A stretch of DNA of 7,631 bases from Hydrogenothermus sp. (GTDB lineage Bacteria; Aquificota; Aquificia; Aquificales; Hydrogenothermaceae), in assembly GCA_003978675.1 (NCBI GenBank), contig QNYP01000160.1:1-7631 (forward strand), in the 5' to 3' direction. The position numbers and the translations under genes were made by a program. Below the pieces are notes generated by a model. It was not told the origin of the DNA, did not search any database, and was given only the letters and a program-made list of their open reading frames with translations. Of this stretch, positions 6,959 to 7,631 are shown piece by piece; the first letter of the stretch is position 1; every line of letters starts with the position of its first letter.

Positions 6959-7501
6959 TATAAAGTTTTCAACTGCATCAAGAATATTTTCTGCTACAAA
7001 ATCTGCTTTAGTGTCTTTTACATATTTCATTCCTTGTCCTGTTTTTACTAAAATTGATTTTATACCTTCTTTATGACCAGCCATTATATCTGTTTCTTTA
7101 TCACCAATTAGAAAAGAACTACTAGGGTCTATATTGAATTCTTTTATTGCTTGTCTTATCATTCCACTTTCTGGCTTTCTACAATCACATTTCACTTTAA
7201 GTTCAGGAATAATTCCTTCTGGATGATGTGGACAGTAATAAACCTTTTCTATTTTTATACCTTTTTTTTCAAGTAAGCTAAGCATATATTTCGTTATGTT
7301 ATGAAAATCTTCTTCTGTATAATATCCAACTGCTATACCTGACTGGTTTGTTATAACGATTAATTTAAATCCATTTTCTTGAAGTTTTCTTAAAGCCGGA
7401 AAAACTTGGGGATATATGAAGAAATCCTCTATTTTGTGAACATAACCTTTGTCTTCATTTATAACCCCATCTCTGTCTAAAAAAACTGCCCTTTTTTTCA
7501 A
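6947..7501 (-). CDS. gmhB: D-glycero-D-manno-heptose-1,7-bisphosphate 7-phosphatase
   Basis: GmhB removes the 7-phosphate of heptose 1,7-bisphosphate in the cytoplasm during synthesis of ADP-heptose for the LPS inner core. The 184-residue length is typical. HAD-superfamily motifs are clear: motif I FLDRDGVIN with D9 and D11, motif II TNQSG at 51-55, K109 within CRKP and motif IV GDKETD (D134, D138). The GmhB zinc site is present as C90-x-H92 and C105-x-C107. The start codon is TTG, chosen because the conserved KKRAVFLDRDG begins right there and a strong AAAGGAG (7515-7509) lies 7 nt upstream. The histidinol-phosphatase domain of HisB is a relative, but the zinc motif and stand-alone size fit GmhB. 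The promoter region is missing or replaced by the fold-back at 7521-7631. Confidence 0.93.
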   Translation of the reverse strand: MKKRAVFLDRDGVINEDKGYVHKIEDFFIYPQVFPALRKLQENGFKLIVITNQSGIAVGYYTEEDFHNITKYMLSLLEKKGIKIEKVYYCPHHPEGIIPELKVKCDCRKPESGMIRQAIKEFNIDPSSSFLIGDKETDIMAGHKEGIKSILVKTGQGMKYVKDTKADFVAENILDAVENFILKI

Positions 7502-7508
7502 TAGATAG

Positions 7509-7516
7509 CTCCTTTT
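7509..7516 (-). promoter_or_regulatory. Strong ribosome-binding site of gmhB (TTG start)
   Basis: The minus strand reads AAAAGGAG, then 7 nt, then TTG. This site decides for the TTG at 7501-7499 as the start codon, since no in-frame ATG lies near the conserved N-terminus. Confidence 0.75.
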
Positions 7517-7526
7517 GCAAATGTTA

Positions 7527-7631
7527 AAATATATATCAGTAAATATTTACTAAATAGGAGTTGCGAAATGGAAATCCAAGGAAGAATTAACAAAGAAGTT
7601 ATCGATACTCTTGTAAATCTTATGAAGAATG
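7527..7631. repeat. Right terminal inverted-repeat arm (probable fold-back artefact)
   Basis: This arm is the exact reverse complement of 6831-6935, running to the last base of the window. The junction with unique sequence is near 7517-7526, where CTTTT and ATGTT on both sides form short microhomologies interrupted by four extra bases (GCAA). The spacer between arms is about 590 nt and holds gmhB. Confidence 0.93.
7568..7631 (+). CDS. Inverted partial copy of the V4R-like gene (first 21 codons)
   Basis: Reading starts at ATG 7568 with the same AGGAG site and palindrome upstream, and gives MEIQGRINKEVIDTLVNLMK and then N before the window ends. It is identical to the start of the gene at 6894-6373. 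It is either a contig-end chimera, which I favour, or the beginning of a genuine second copy divergent from gmhB. Confidence 0.4.
   Translation, partial: MEIQGRINKEVIDTLVNLMKN

Overview
This is an AT-rich window, by eye roughly 30% GC, from a Gram-negative bacterium. The outer membrane is implied by a TonB-dependent receptor and by an LPS heptose phosphatase. Lysine/glutamate-rich proteins, tight gene packing and the gene mix suggest a thermophilic lineage such as Aquificota (for example Hydrogenothermaceae). Campylobacterota cannot be excluded from the sequence alone.

Layout. Positions about 93-6351 carry one tightly spaced plus-strand series. It contains the C-terminal end of a TonB-dependent outer-membrane receptor, a NapH/NosR/CcoG-type membrane polyferredoxin (13 nt gap), recN (22 nt gap), truA (1 nt gap) and a CcoI-type copper P1B-ATPase (28 nt gap). 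A convergent minus-strand pair follows: gmhB (7501-6947), then a small cysteine-containing protein with a V4R-like C-terminus (6894-6373). The two convergent blocks are only 21 nt apart, and I see no convincing terminator between them.

Function. The receptor, polyferredoxin and ATPase can be read as a metal theme (uptake, electron transfer/reduction, delivery), with copper the best guess because the ATPase has copper-type motifs. RecN (DNA repair) and TruA (tRNA pseudouridylation) are housekeeping genes embedded between them. GmhB belongs to ADP-heptose synthesis for LPS.

The most striking structural fact is that both ends of the window are fold-backs. Bases 1-91 are the reverse complement of 139-230 (one 1-nt gap), and bases 7527-7631 are the exact reverse complement of 6831-6935. 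Both terminal arms are about 90-110 nt. The simplest reading is that the window is a whole contig whose two ends are inverted chimeras from whole-genome amplification, library preparation or assembly. A real inverted duplication at the right end is possible but less likely. I found no CRISPR array, transposase, tRNA or rRNA, and no clear new biological system.
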